Under the pieces are notes generated by a model, which was given only the letters and a program-made list of their open reading frames with translations, was not told where the DNA came from and searched no databases. A program made the translations under genes and the position numbers. From a bacterium (GTDB taxonomy: Bacteria > Pseudomonadota > Alphaproteobacteria > Caulobacterales > Caulobacteraceae): a DNA stretch of 64,000 nucleotides. Location of the stretch: NCBI GenBank assembly GCA_030824495.1, contig JAVBXP010000040.1:24318-88317 (forward strand), in the 5' to 3' direction. This document shows positions 40,780 through 50,674 of the stretch, in pieces (the first letter of the stretch is position 1; every line of letters begins with the position of its first letter).

Positions 40780-43314
40780 TCAGCGGAACCGGCCGCCGCC
40801 CCGCATTCCGCCCCCGCGCATCCCGCCCATGTGGCCCGCGAAATTGCCGCCATAGGCGCCGCGGTCGAAGGCAGGTCGGCTCGCGCCCGAACGCTCGAAG
40901 CCGCCCCCGCCAGCACGGTCGCGCTCGAATCCACGGTCACGGCTCAGGCTCTCGCGATTGAGGGACGGGTCGGGCCGGTCGGCTTTGGAGAACTTGCCGC
41001 CGCCTCCGGCCTGGTCCCAGCCGCCGCCATCGTCGCGCTTGTACACTTGGCCGTCCTTACCGGCGTAGATCTGGCCGTTGACGTCCACCACGCCGCCCTT
41101 CGAGATGTCGCCGGTGTCGCGGTCGTAGTGGATGTAGCCGGCGCCCCCGGCCTCGCCGCCGCCGGCGCCCTGGGTCTTGAAGCCACCCGCCGCGCCTGCG
41201 CCCTCGGCGCCTCGACCCGCCACGCCGGCCTGCTCTGTGACGCGGCCGGTGTTGGTGTTCACGACGGTGCGGTTGCCGCCCGCAACGCCTTCGCCGGTGT
41301 AGATGTTCGAGATCGAGCCTCCCTGACCGGCCACCACGCGCCCAGTCTGCGGATTGTAGCGGACGCCGCCGGCGGCGGCCCCGGACTGGCCGGTGTAGAT
41401 ATTGGTGTCGCGCCCGGCGTAGCCGTATCCCCGCCCGCCGGTCACCTGGTTGGAGTAGCCGCCCTGGCCGGCGCGGCCGTAGTTGCCAGTCCAGGGATCA
41501 GCCCAGGCCGCGGCCGTCCCGGCCACCACGCTCTGGCCCCAGCGGCCGTAGACGTTTCCCGCCACCGCTCCGCCCGGATAGTAGCCGGCCGGGTAATAGC
41601 CGGGATAGTAGCCCCACGGCCCCCACCAGGGATCATACCATGGGTCATAGCCGCCCCAGCCGAACGCCAGGCCCCACCCGACGGCGGCGCCATAGCCGAA
41701 CGCCGCCCCGTATCCATAGGGGCTCGGACAGCCGTACCATTCGCTGCCGACCCATGAGGTGCAGGGATAGCCCGCGCCGTAGACCACCACGTCGTTGGTG
41801 ACGACGGTGCCGTAATAGCCCGGCGTGTAGCCGACATAGATCTCGTCGCCGTTGGTCCCGTAGATCTGGACGTAGGTGACGTAGTGGAGCGGTGACGAGC
41901 TGGGGATCTGGTAGATTTCGGTGGGAACCGAGGTGGCGGCCGACCACGGACCGGTCGCGGCCGGGGCGGTGAACCAGACGCCGTTCTGGAGCGCGTAGTA
42001 GGCGCTGCCTGCGCGGATGACGGGAGCCTGGCTGTTCACCGCATAGGACAGATTGACGCCGGGGATCGGCTTGAACTGCGGTGGGCCGTCGTAATGCGCC
42101 TGGAAGGTCGCCTCCCGCCGATTGACCGTCGCCGTCTGCGGCACCGAATTGGCCACCAGCGACTCGCGAGCCTCAGGCGTGCCGGGGATCGACGCCAGAA
42201 CGGCGCCCTTGGGGCTGTCGCTGGGGATCTTGGCGAAGTCGCCCGGCAGGGTCTTGGGATCGACGTAGCGCCAGGGCCCCTTTGTCGAAGGACCGGTGAA
42301 CCAACGCCCGCCGATCAGCACGAACCATGCGCCGCTTCCATCGACCAGGACGTCGCCGGGGGTGTTCGAGACATATTTCAGTTGGGTGCCCGGAATTGCG
42401 GTCAGCGCCGGCTGGCCGTCCACCACGATCAACTCGCTGGGATGGGTCCGGACGATGATCTGCTGCGCGGCGGCGCCGGCCGGGGTCGCTGGCGGCTGGG
42501 TCCGTCCGGCCGGCGGGGCGAGTTTGGCCGCGGCCTGGGAGACCGGGGCTGGCGGCTGGGCTACCGACGCCCACGTTCCGTCAAGGCTGGCGGCTTTCGA
42601 CCAGGCTCCGGCCCGATCCAAATAGTAGGCGCCCTGGTGACGCAGCAGCATCGCGTGGGTGTTGATCACGCGGTCGACGCCGGGCGCGCCGGAAGGCTTG
42701 ATCACTGGCTCTCCGTCGATCAGGACCAGGACGGCCGGCTGGTTGGAGAAAATGATCTCCGGCGGATTGTTGTTTACGGGTTGAGAGGCGCCGGCAGTAT
42801 CCCCCGATCGGGTGAGGGCGAGTGCGGCCTCGACCTGGTTCAGGCTGGCCACCATCTCGGTCGTCGGCGCCACCTTGCGGGCAAGCGCCAGATAGCGGGC
42901 TTCCTGATCCTTGGCCGTTGGGAAGCTGGCGCGATCAATGGTGAGGTTGGTCAGCACGACCTCGCGGGCGTCCTTGTCGGTCTCGGTTAGCGCGCTGAGC
43001 CAGAGGACCCCGTAGTCCTGCTGGGCGATCGGCTTGCCAGCCGCGTCCTTCGCCTCGCCGGTCCGCACCGCCATCACCATTCGGGCCTGAAGTTTGTTGC
43101 CGGCCCAGGAGTCTATCTGCGGTCGATAGATGGAAAACGTGACGCCGTCGGCGGTGTACGACCTGGGCCAGGGCCGGGCGTCGATGGTCCGCGTCGCCTC
43201 GGACGCCGTCGCGTTGGCGGGAGCAGCTTTCGTCTGGGCCTGGGCCACCAACGCGGTGGAGGACATGAGGAGGAGGGCGAGAGCCCCGCCAACGGCGCGT
43301 GCGGATGGGGACAT
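40780..43314 (-). CDS. Large secreted repeat protein, carbohydrate-binding V/XII-like
   Basis: An 844-residue exported protein. Residues 1-27 form a signal peptide (ALALLLMSSTALVAQAQ). The N-terminal half contains at least three copies of a WF/W-x-GPW module: YYLDRAGAWSKAASLDGTW, then WFVLIGGRWFTGPSTKGPW, then YYALQNGVWFTAPAATGPW, each preceded by an IPG-L-YVxN-like strand. Residues about 500-600 are extremely Gly, Tyr, Trp and Pro rich (GYGAAFGYGAAVGWG, YDPWWGPWGYYPGYYP). The final 200 residues are Gly/Arg rich with YNPQTGRV- and IYTGxG-like repeats. Similar proteins have been labelled carbohydrate-binding family V/XII, but no function is known. It ends in GGGMRGGGRFR. Confidence 0.8.
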   Translation of the reverse strand: MSPSARAVGGALALLLMSSTALVAQAQTKAAPANATASEATRTIDARPWPRSYTADGVTFSIYRPQIDSWAGNKLQARMVMAVRTGEAKDAAGKPIAQQDYGVLWLSALTETDKDAREVVLTNLTIDRASFPTAKDQEARYLALARKVAPTTEMVASLNQVEAALALTRSGDTAGASQPVNNNPPEIIFSNQPAVLVLIDGEPVIKPSGAPGVDRVINTHAMLLRHQGAYYLDRAGAWSKAASLDGTWASVAQPPAPVSQAAAKLAPPAGRTQPPATPAGAAAQQIIVRTHPSELIVVDGQPALTAIPGTQLKYVSNTPGDVLVDGSGAWFVLIGGRWFTGPSTKGPWRYVDPKTLPGDFAKIPSDSPKGAVLASIPGTPEARESLVANSVPQTATVNRREATFQAHYDGPPQFKPIPGVNLSYAVNSQAPVIRAGSAYYALQNGVWFTAPAATGPWSAATSVPTEIYQIPSSSPLHYVTYVQIYGTNGDEIYVGYTPGYYGTVVTNDVVVYGAGYPCTSWVGSEWYGCPSPYGYGAAFGYGAAVGWGLAFGWGGYDPWYDPWWGPWGYYPGYYPAGYYPGGAVAGNVYGRWGQSVVAGTAAAWADPWTGNYGRAGQGGYSNQVTGGRGYGYAGRDTNIYTGQSGAAAGGVRYNPQTGRVVAGQGGSISNIYTGEGVAGGNRTVVNTNTGRVTEQAGVAGRGAEGAGAAGGFKTQGAGGGEAGGAGYIHYDRDTGDISKGGVVDVNGQIYAGKDGQVYKRDDGGGWDQAGGGGKFSKADRPDPSLNRESLSRDRGFERDRAGGGGFERSGASRPAFDRGAYGGNFAGHMGGMRGGGMRGGGRFR

Positions 43315-43456
43315 GGCTTTACCGACTGAGGTGAATGTCGAGGCCAGTTTCTCCGTCCCACCCTGAGCCGGGTATCAGGTGCAATCCCTATGGCGACTTC
43401 GGATTGGCCCCTTGCGCGCGGGGCTGGGCGGGCGTTCGGTCAGCCCTTCTAGGCGC

Positions 43457-44314
43457 TCACGCCGCCGGCTGCTTTCGATAGAATACCGCCACCGCGTCGC
43501 TTGGAAGCAACTTGGCGAACGGATGGGCGAGCCGCGTGAACATGTATGCGGCGATGGAGAGCAACAGCCCTTCATCGCGAACCGACCGGATGCGCGACCA
43601 CAGGCCTTGCGTGTCGGTGGTGTCGAGTCGAACCTGACGAACCTCGGTCAGCTTGGCCTTCTGGGCCGCTCGCGTGAGGTCGCGTGGGGTCATGTACCAG
43701 ATGTGCGGGGAGGGCAGGCCCACCTGCCAGAGGCGCTCGTAGGCCGCCTGCATCCCGAGACGTTCCATGAACGATGCGACGCGGAAGAATAGGCCATTTC
43801 GGCTAGGGCAATTGAGCACCAGAACGCCGTCATCGGACAGGTGACGATGGCTCGCCGCGAGCGCCTGCCGCATGTCTGGAATGTGCTCCAGCACGTCGTT
43901 GAAGACGATGACGTCGAACTGCTCATCGGGCGCAAGGGCGTCGGGAAAATAGCCGTGACGGACCTTGGCGCTTGTGGTCGCTGCGAGAGCGACATTGGCG
44001 TCTGGCTCGATCCCCACAGCCTGAAACGCCCCCGCCTGCGCCAGCAGGAATCCAGGCCCGCAACCGACGTCCAGCAGCCGCCGTCCCTTCGTCAGCCCGG
44101 ATATGGCGTCGAGCAGGCGCGTATTGTTGCGATCTCGCAAAGACGCCAATCCATCGACCCTTGCCTGTTCGTCGATTGCGCTTGGTCGCGGCTTCGCGGG
44201 GATGGCGATGTCCAGGGTGCTTCGAAGGACGCCGCATCCACACGCGTGGACCCAGGACAGTCGCGCCGGACGCATCGGCCCATCGCAGGATGGGCAGTCG
44301 TAGGTCTCGGACAT
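43457..44314 (-). CDS. Class I SAM-dependent methyltransferase with zinc-ribbon N-terminus
   Basis: A 285-residue protein. Residues 7-28 hold a possible zinc ribbon (CPSCDG ... CGCG). The methyltransferase core has motif I LLDVGCGPGFLLAQAG near residue 82, an acidic GIEPDANVAL strand, FDVIVFNDVLEHIPDM (motif II/post-II) and LSDDGVLVLNCPS. A C-terminal part includes YMTPRDLTRAAQKAKL and a hydrophobic segment. The combination of a zinc ribbon with this fold occurs in methyltransferases that act on sugars or polyketide-like chains; the substrate here is unknown. It is followed leftward by a convergence with no partner gene. Confidence 0.85.
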   Translation of the reverse strand: MSETYDCPSCDGPMRPARLSWVHACGCGVLRSTLDIAIPAKPRPSAIDEQARVDGLASLRDRNNTRLLDAISGLTKGRRLLDVGCGPGFLLAQAGAFQAVGIEPDANVALAATTSAKVRHGYFPDALAPDEQFDVIVFNDVLEHIPDMRQALAASHRHLSDDGVLVLNCPSRNGLFFRVASFMERLGMQAAYERLWQVGLPSPHIWYMTPRDLTRAAQKAKLTEVRQVRLDTTDTQGLWSRIRSVRDEGLLLSIAAYMFTRLAHPFAKLLPSDAVAVFYRKQPAA

Positions 44315-44431
44315 GCTCGTTCGCCTCAGGTTGCGTGCGATATTGGTGAAAGCTGAGTGAGCTTACGGTCCACCGCCTTTGACGGGGGAAGAGTTTTCCG
44401 ATTTGTTCCCAGCTTCCCTGCATGAGGGATA

Positions 44432-44460
44432 TTGCGTGAACCCCTGGAAATCCTCATAAG
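44432..44460 (+). promoter_or_regulatory. Promoter of tRNA-Thr
   Basis: TTGCGT at 44432-44437 and CATAAG at 44455-44460 are separated by 17 bases, with a GC-only discriminator before the tRNA starts at 44469. Transcription should begin about two bases before the mature 5' end. The GC-rich discriminator fits stringent control of stable RNA. Confidence 0.5.
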
Positions 44461-44468
44461 CGGCGCGG

Positions 44469-44544
44469 GCCGGCTTAGCTCAGCTGGTAGAGCAGCGGTT
44501 TTGTAAACCGAAGGTCACGGGTTCGATTCCTGTAGCCGGCACCA
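44469..44544 (+). tRNA. tRNA-Thr (anticodon TGT)
   Basis: A complete cloverleaf: acceptor arms GCCGGCT/AGCCGGC, a D arm with AGCTCAGCTGGTAGAGC, an anticodon loop TTTGTAA with TGT, a T arm with GGTTCGATTCC, discriminator A and encoded CCA. The outermost anticodon-stem pair appears as G-A. It reads ACA codons. Confidence 0.96.
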
Positions 44545-44561
44545 TGAAAGCCCACCCATAG

Positions 44562-46982
44562 CTATCGCGCCGGCAAGGCGTAGGCGATCACGGCGTCGCC
44601 GATCGGGGTTTCCATAAAGTGGTGGCCGCCGGCCATGATGGCGACGTACTGGCGGCCATTGACCTCATAGGTCATCGGCGTGGCCTGGCCGCCGGCGGGC
44701 AGCACGTCCTTCCAGACCGTCTTGCCCGTTTTCAGATCGATCGCGCGGATCAGGTTGTCCGTGGCCGCGGCGATGAAGACCAGGCCTCCCGCCGTCACCA
44801 CCGCGCCCCCGTTGTTCGGCGTGCCGATCTCGATGGGCAGCATCGAGGGAATGCCGAACGGGCCATTGGTCCGCGCCGAGCCGAACGGGCGGTCCCACAA
44901 GGTTTTGCCGGTCTTCAGGTCGATGGCGCGGATGCCGCCATAGGGCGGCTCCTTGCAGAGCAGGCCGGTGACCGGCAGCCGCCAACCGGCGTTGACGTCA
45001 ATGGCGTAGGGCGTGCCGGCTTGGGGATCGCCGGCGCCTTCGGCCCCGCTGCCAAGGCTGCCGCCCCGCGCCTCGCTGCGCGGCGCCCAGCCCTTGGCGT
45101 CGGCTTCGGCGCGCGGCACCAGGCGGTTGTAGTTGGGCATGTCGTTGTAGTTGGCGACGATCACACCGCGCCGGGCGTCGACCGCCACGCCGCCCCAATC
45201 GGAGCCGCCATTGTAGCCGGGGTACTCGATGTACCGGCGGTCAGCGGTGGGGGCGGTGTAGAAGCCGTCGTACTTGGCGCGTTGGAACTGGATGCGGCAG
45301 ACCATCTGGTCAATTGGCGACATCCCCCACATCGAGCGTTCGGTCAGGTCGGCCTTGCGCAGGGTGTGATAGCGCGAGAACGGCTGGGTCGGAGAGCGTT
45401 CGGACGGCTCAACGCCGCCAGTGGGAACCTTGCGCTCCTCGACGCCGGTGAGCGGCCGGCCCGTTCTACGGTCCAGCACATAGATATCGCCTTGCTTGCT
45501 CGGCAGGATGATCGCCGGGACGAGGCCAGCCGCGGTCGGGAAGTCCACCAGCGTGCCTTGCGAGCCTAGGTCGTAGTCCCAGACATCGTTGTGCACGGTC
45601 TGGAACTTCCAGGCCGGCTGGCCGGTGGTCACGTCCAAGGCGACCAGCGAGGTGGAGTGGGCGCGTTCCAGGGGCGAGCGGCTGCTGCTCCAGTAGTCGG
45701 CGGCTGAATTGCCGAGCGGCAGGTAGACGAGGCCAAGCGCCTCGTCGCCCGAGGCGGTCGTCCACATGTTGGGCGTTCCGCGCGTGTAGATCTCGCCGGG
45801 CGGCGGGGCGTTGGTGCGATCAGGCCGCGCCAGGTCCCAGGCCCACCGCTGCTCGCCGGTCTTGGCGTCATAGCCAAGGATGACGCCAGAGGGGGCGTCG
45901 CGCATCTGGCCGTCCAAAATCTGGTGGCCGGTGACGATCACATCGCGAACGATGGTCGGCGCAGAGGTGATCGAGACCATGCCGGCGGGCGTGGAGCCCA
46001 TATTGGCCTTGGTGTCGATCTGGCCGCCCTTCCCGAAGCCTTCGCAGGGAAGGCCGTTGCGGGCGTCGACGGCGATCAGGCGCGCGTCGAGCGTGCCCTC
46101 GATGATCCGGGTTGCGCAAGCTTCCGCCGGATCGGCGCCGGGGACGGCGTAATAGCTCACCGATCGGCAGGCGGCGGTGTAGGGGATAGCCGAATCTGGA
46201 ACCTTGGGATCGTAGCGCCAGCGCTCTTTGCCGGTGGCTGGGTCGAGCGCGATCAGGATGTTCTTGGCCGAGCACAGGTAGAGGCTGCCGCCGACCTTCA
46301 GGGGCGTAGTCTCTGCGCCGTACTTGCCCGCCGCCGCCGCGCTGGGCAGGTCGCCGGTATGGGCGGTCCAAACCCGCTCCAGGCGACCCACATTCTCCGG
46401 TGTAATCTCGGTGAGGGGCGAATAGCGCCGGGCGCTGTAGCTGCCGCCATAGGCCGGCCAATCAGCGCCGCTGGTCAGCAGGGCCGGCTCGACCATTTGC
46501 GAGTCCGGTTCGGGAAGGGCGAGGGGAGCCGCCGGCCTGTTGGCCTGAGCGATGGCGACGCCGCCGACCACCAGCAGCAGGGCGAAGGCGGCCAGACCGC
46601 CCAGCGACATCCGCCGACCAATCCTGCCCGGGCTGAGCACCGGCATGGCGGCGATCACCAGCAGCATCAACACGGCGGGAGCAACGATGCGTGGGACCAG
46701 CGGCCAGCCTTGAAGCCCGACCTCCCACACCGCCCAGACCAGGGTGGCGATAAACACCGCCAGATAGATCCAGGCGCCAAGGACTCGCCGCCTGGCGATG
46801 AAAATCCCGGCAGCGATGAGGCCGAGGCCGGCGAGCAGGTAGTATGGAGAGCCCCGCAGCGCGACCAGCCAAGCCCCGCCAATCGTCAGGGCTATGCCGA
46901 TCAGGCCGAGCACCACGCCCAGGATGACGACGGCGAGCCAACCGATGCCGCGGCGAGGCGGTTTAAGGTCGTCAAACGGCAT
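44562..46982 (-). CDS. gcd: Membrane-bound PQQ glucose/quinate-type dehydrogenase
   Basis: An 806-residue quinoprotein. Residues 10-150 give five membrane helices (LAVVILGVVLGLIGIALTIGG, YYLLAGLGLIAAGIFIA, AWIYLAVFIATLVWAVWEVG and two more). The eight-bladed propeller follows (DWPAYGGSYSARRYSPLTEI, then W-docking repeats such as TGKERWRYDP, TGEQRWAWDLA, IDLKTGKTLWDRP, IDLKTGKTVWKD). It oxidises aldoses or quinate in the periplasm and passes electrons to ubiquinone. The ATG at 46982 follows GGGGA. No pqq biosynthesis genes are in the window. The substrate within the glucose/quinate/shikimate family is not fixed. Confidence 0.92.
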   Translation of the reverse strand: MPFDDLKPPRRGIGWLAVVILGVVLGLIGIALTIGGAWLVALRGSPYYLLAGLGLIAAGIFIARRRVLGAWIYLAVFIATLVWAVWEVGLQGWPLVPRIVAPAVLMLLVIAAMPVLSPGRIGRRMSLGGLAAFALLLVVGGVAIAQANRPAAPLALPEPDSQMVEPALLTSGADWPAYGGSYSARRYSPLTEITPENVGRLERVWTAHTGDLPSAAAAGKYGAETTPLKVGGSLYLCSAKNILIALDPATGKERWRYDPKVPDSAIPYTAACRSVSYYAVPGADPAEACATRIIEGTLDARLIAVDARNGLPCEGFGKGGQIDTKANMGSTPAGMVSITSAPTIVRDVIVTGHQILDGQMRDAPSGVILGYDAKTGEQRWAWDLARPDRTNAPPPGEIYTRGTPNMWTTASGDEALGLVYLPLGNSAADYWSSSRSPLERAHSTSLVALDVTTGQPAWKFQTVHNDVWDYDLGSQGTLVDFPTAAGLVPAIILPSKQGDIYVLDRRTGRPLTGVEERKVPTGGVEPSERSPTQPFSRYHTLRKADLTERSMWGMSPIDQMVCRIQFQRAKYDGFYTAPTADRRYIEYPGYNGGSDWGGVAVDARRGVIVANYNDMPNYNRLVPRAEADAKGWAPRSEARGGSLGSGAEGAGDPQAGTPYAIDVNAGWRLPVTGLLCKEPPYGGIRAIDLKTGKTLWDRPFGSARTNGPFGIPSMLPIEIGTPNNGGAVVTAGGLVFIAAATDNLIRAIDLKTGKTVWKDVLPAGGQATPMTYEVNGRQYVAIMAGGHHFMETPIGDAVIAYALPAR

Positions 46983-47162
46983 CTCGCGTCCCCTACAACA
47001 CAAGCGTGTTCAGCTAGAACATTCGCCTAAAGCGAAGGTTCCGAGCGGGGCGCCACGCCTTGGCGAGCGGCTTCAACCCAAATTGCGGCTTTGAGCTCAG
47101 TCGAGGCTTTGACACCAGCGCCATGGCAGGCCACCACCGCCCTGAGCAAGCGGGGGAAGATC

Positions 47163-48452
47163 ATGGCCGACACCACCACTGAACGTCGGCGCCGTCTTCG
47201 CTCCATCATCGGCGGCTCCACCGGCAATCTCGTCGAGTGGTACGACTGGTACGTCTATTCGGCCTTCACCCTGTATTTCGCGCCGATCTTCTTTCCGAAG
47301 GGCGACTCCACCGCCCAACTCCTGAACGCCGCAGCGGTGTTCGCCGTGGGCTTCCTGATGCGGCCGATCGGCGCCTGGATGATGGGGGTCTATGCCGACC
47401 GCAAGGGGCGCAAGGCGGGGCTGACCCTGTCCGTGGCCCTAATGTGCGCCGGCTCGCTGCTGATCGCGGTGACCCCTGGCTATGCGACCATTGGATGGGT
47501 CGCGCCCGCGCTGCTGGTGTTCGCGCGCCTGATGCAGGGGTTGAGTGTCGGCGGGGAGTACGGGGCCAGCGCAACATATCTCAGCGAAATGGCCGGGAAG
47601 GATCGGCGCGGCTTCTTCTCCAGCTTCCAATACGTGACCCTGATCTCCGGCCAGCTCCTGGCCCTGACCGTGCTGCTGATCCTCCAGGCGGTGATGCCGG
47701 AGCCGGAACTCGAGGCTTGGGGCTGGCGCATCCCGTTCGTCATCGGCGGGGCGCTGGCCGTGGTGGTCTTCTATCTGCGGCGCGGCCTGGCGGAGACGGA
47801 GTCGTTCAAGAACGCGCAGGAGGCCAAGGCGCCGAAGTCCAGCGGGCTGGAACTGTTCCGCAATCACCCACGCGAGGCGCTGGTGGTCATCGCCCTGACC
47901 GCCGGGGGCACGCTCGCCTTCTACGCTTACTCGACCTACATGCAGAAATTCCTGGTCAACACCTCGGGCTTTAGCCGTGAGACGGCCACCTGGATCACCG
48001 CGGCGGCGCTGTTTTTCTACATGATGCTGCAGCCTGCGGCCGGGGCGCTGTCTGACAAGATCGGCCGCAAACCTCTGATGATCGGGTTCGGGGTGCTGGG
48101 CGTGGCCTTCACCTATCTGATCTTCACCACCCTGGCGAAGACGGATGATCCCTATGTCGCCTTTGCGATCGTGCTGGGCGCCTTGGTGATCGTGACCGGC
48201 TACACGTCGATCAATGCAGTGGTGAAGGCCGAGCTGTTCCCCGCCCACATTCGCGCACTGGGCGTGGCGTTGCCCTACGCCCTGGCCAACACGATCTTCG
48301 GCGGCACGGCCGAGTATGTGGCGCTATGGTTCAAGAAGCAGGGAATGGAGAGCGGTTTCTATTGGTACGTCACCGCGATGATCGGCGTTTCGCTCATCAC
48401 CTACCTGCGGATGCGCGACACTCGCGCGCACAGCAAAATCCTTGAGGATTAG
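47163..48452 (+). CDS. MFS transporter of the metabolite:H+ symporter (MHS) group, KgtP-like
   Basis: A 429-residue, 12-helix symporter. The first helix block NLVEWYDWYVYSAFTLYFAPIF is nearly diagnostic of MHS proteins. GVYADRKGRKAGL and RLMQGLSVGGEYGASATYLSEM are the family loops, and GALSDKIGRKPLM is the second-half copy. Relatives carry 2-oxoglutarate, citrate, proline or shikimate with protons; KgtP is the nearest by eye. The ATG at 47163 is preceded by GGGGGAAG; the open frame back to 47091 has no site. It diverges from the dehydrogenase gene, suggesting that they might share substrates such as quinate or shikimate, but this is speculation. Confidence 0.9.
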   Translation: MADTTTERRRRLRSIIGGSTGNLVEWYDWYVYSAFTLYFAPIFFPKGDSTAQLLNAAAVFAVGFLMRPIGAWMMGVYADRKGRKAGLTLSVALMCAGSLLIAVTPGYATIGWVAPALLVFARLMQGLSVGGEYGASATYLSEMAGKDRRGFFSSFQYVTLISGQLLALTVLLILQAVMPEPELEAWGWRIPFVIGGALAVVVFYLRRGLAETESFKNAQEAKAPKSSGLELFRNHPREALVVIALTAGGTLAFYAYSTYMQKFLVNTSGFSRETATWITAAALFFYMMLQPAAGALSDKIGRKPLMIGFGVLGVAFTYLIFTTLAKTDDPYVAFAIVLGALVIVTGYTSINAVVKAELFPAHIRALGVALPYALANTIFGGTAEYVALWFKKQGMESGFYWYVTAMIGVSLITYLRMRDTRAHSKILED

Positions 48453-48560
48453 GCGCTTGCAGGTCGCCCGGCCGACTTAGGAACCGGACCTCACGCGATG
48501 GGTTGAACGGCGTGTTCTTCCCCGGCGCAATGCTGCGCCCCTTCGCGAGGATAGATTTCA

Positions 48561-49088
48561 ATGGCTACTTCTGCGCCCGACGCTATCGCCCTGCTGAAAG
48601 CCGACCACCGCAAGGTCGAAGGTCTGTTCGAAGATTTCGAGAAAGCCACCGCCTCCGCCAAGAAGGCGGCGCTGGTCAGGCAAATCTGCACTGAACTGAC
48701 AGTCCACACCAAGATCGAGGAAGACATCTTCTACCCCGCCTGTCGGGGCAAGATCGAAGAAGACACTCTGGATGAGGCCTATGTCGAACACGACGGGGCC
48801 AAGATGCTGATCGCCGAACTTATGGATAGCGCGCCGGACGACGCGTTCTACGACGCCAAGGTCAAGGTCCTGTCCGAAGAGATCAAGCACCACGTGAAGG
48901 AAGAGGAGGCGCGGTCCGAAGGCATGTTCGCCCAGGCGCGTGAGGCGGGCCTCGATATGGAAGCGCTTGGCGACGCCATGCGGGCGCGCAAGGCCGAACT
49001 GTTGGCCGAGTTCAAGGCCGACGGCCTGCCGGTGCAGCAGACCCACACCATGAAGGGTGCGCCTGTCGAACACGTCGGCATGGCTTAG
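48561..49088 (+). CDS. Hemerythrin-like HHE domain protein
   Basis: A 175-residue helical protein. Iron-ligand positions are visible: KADHRKVEGLFEDFE, ELTVHTKIEEDIFYP, EHDGAKMLIAELM and EIKHHVKEEEARSEGMF, which supply the His and Glu pairs of a bacterial HHE di-iron fold. Such domains bind oxygen, nitric oxide or act in redox signalling. The ATG follows GAGGA by nine bases. It is separate from its neighbours by more than 100 bases on each side. Confidence 0.92.
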   Translation: MATSAPDAIALLKADHRKVEGLFEDFEKATASAKKAALVRQICTELTVHTKIEEDIFYPACRGKIEEDTLDEAYVEHDGAKMLIAELMDSAPDDAFYDAKVKVLSEEIKHHVKEEEARSEGMFAQAREAGLDMEALGDAMRARKAELLAEFKADGLPVQQTHTMKGAPVEHVGMA

Positions 49089-49246
49089 CGGAATGCGAGG
49101 CGCGGCCTTGGGGTCGCGTCTCGGTCCGACCTGGCGGCCCGTGTCGCAGGCGCTGAAGGCCAACTAACGCGGTTGCGACGGGCAAATGGGTTGGCTCGCG
49201 AGCGTACGCGTGGTCCCTTGCCCTCAAAGAACAGAGGGAACGCGCC

Positions 49247-50659
49247 ATGGACTTTGAGGAATATCGCAAGCACGACGCCGTCGGATTGGCTGGGCTGGTT
49301 TCCAAGGGCGAGGTGACGCCGCCGGAACTGCTTGAGGTCGCGGTGTCCCGCATGGCTGCCGTTGATCCGAAGATCAACGCCGTGACGCTTGACCTCACGG
49401 AGGCGGGCCGAAAGGCGGCCGACCGCCATATCTGGGGCGGGCCGTTGGCTGGCGTGCCGTTCCTGTTGAAGGACCTAGGCGCGCAACTGGCCGGGACGCC
49501 GACAACGTCGGGTTCTGCGGTGTTCCGCGACCAGCTCGCGCCGGCCGACAGCGCCATCACCACCGCCTACAAGGAAGCTGGGCTGGTGATCTTCGGCAAG
49601 ACCAACACGCCCGAGTTCGGCCTGATGCCGGTGACGGAGTCGACCCTGTTGGGGCCGTGCCGCAATCCTTGGGATGTCTCGCGCACGCCTGGCGGTTCGT
49701 CGGGTGGCGCTGCCGCGGCGGTGGCGGCGGGCATCGTGCCGGCCGCTCACGCCAGCGACGGCGGCGGCTCGATCCGCACCCCGGCGTCGGCTTGCGGCCT
49801 GTTCGGCATGAAGCCCTCGCGTGGGCGTGTATCCTTCGCCCCGACCGGCGAGGGGTGGGGCGGGGCGTCGGTCCAGCACGCGGTGACCCGCTCGGTTCGC
49901 GACAGCGCCGTCCTGCTGGACATCGTCTGCACCCCCCAGCCCGGCGATCCCTATTTCATCGCCAAACCGGACCAGCCGTTCGCCAGCGAAGTCGAGCGTG
50001 ACCCCGGCAAGCTCAGCATCGGCTACACGACGGCCGCCTTGGCCTCACCCGGGCTGGACCCAGAGTGCGTCGCCGCGGTGCTCGATGCAGCCCGCCTTTG
50101 CGAAGGATTGGGCCATAGCGTCGAGGAGGTTGTCATTCCAGGCAACCTGGCCGCCATGCAGCAGGGCGCGGGCGACGTGATCGGCGCAAGTATCGCGGCG
50201 ACCTTGGACGCCGAGGGCGAGCGCCGAGGCCGTCCGGTCGGCGAGGGCGATGTCGAGCTGCTGACCTGGCTCATGTACCAGCGCGGCAAGCAGGTCGCGG
50301 GCTCGACCTATGTGCGCGGCTTGGCGGCTATCCACGCCTACGGCCGGGCGGTGGCGGGCCTGTTCGAGCGCTATGACGTGGTGCTGATGTCGACCCTGGG
50401 CAGTCCGCCGATCCCGGTCGGTCATCTGACCGAGGACGTGCGCGAGTACGCTCAGCGGCTGTTCGCCTTCATGCCAAACACCCAGGCCTTCAACAATACC
50501 GGCCAGCCGGCGATGAGCGTGCCTCTGGCATGGAGCAAGGGCGGCTTGCCGATCGGCCTGCAGTTCGTCGGACGAATGGGCGAGGAGTCGGGTCTCTTCC
50601 GCCTCGCCGGCCAGCTCGAAAAGGCTCGGCCCTGGTTCGATCGCGTGCCAGCGATCTAA
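49247..50659 (+). CDS. Amidase (amidase-signature family)
   Basis: A 470-residue Ser-cisSer-Lys hydrolase. The catalytic Lys is in [10 protein letters not shown] near residue 78, and the signature region [35 protein letters not shown] (about 143-178) is split here into [12 protein letters not shown] and [11 protein letters not shown], with the cis-Ser and nucleophile Ser. The C-terminal part [13 protein letters not shown] and [10 protein letters not shown] is family-typical. The substrate may be an acylamide or a cyclic imide; it is not the glutamyl-tRNA amidotransferase (no gatC/gatB). Possible regulation is not visible. A REP-like palindrome separates it from the convergent potI gene. Confidence 0.93.
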   Translation: MDFEEYRKHDAVGLAGLVSKGEVTPPELLEVAVSRMAAVDPKINAVTLDLTEAGRKAADRHIWGGPLAGVPFLLKDLGAQLAGTPTTSGSAVFRDQLAPADSAITTAYKEAGLVIFGKTNTPEFGLMPVTESTLLGPCRNPWDVSRTPGGSSGGAAAAVAAGIVPAAHASDGGGSIRTPASACGLFGMKPSRGRVSFAPTGEGWGGASVQHAVTRSVRDSAVLLDIVCTPQPGDPYFIAKPDQPFASEVERDPGKLSIGYTTAALASPGLDPECVAAVLDAARLCEGLGHSVEEVVIPGNLAAMQQGAGDVIGASIAATLDAEGERRGRPVGEGDVELLTWLMYQRGKQVAGSTYVRGLAAIHAYGRAVAGLFERYDVVLMSTLGSPPIPVGHLTEDVREYAQRLFAFMPNTQAFNNTGQPAMSVPLAWSKGGLPIGLQFVGRMGEESGLFRLAGQLEKARPWFDRVPAI

Positions 50660-50674
50660 CTACACCCACCTCAT

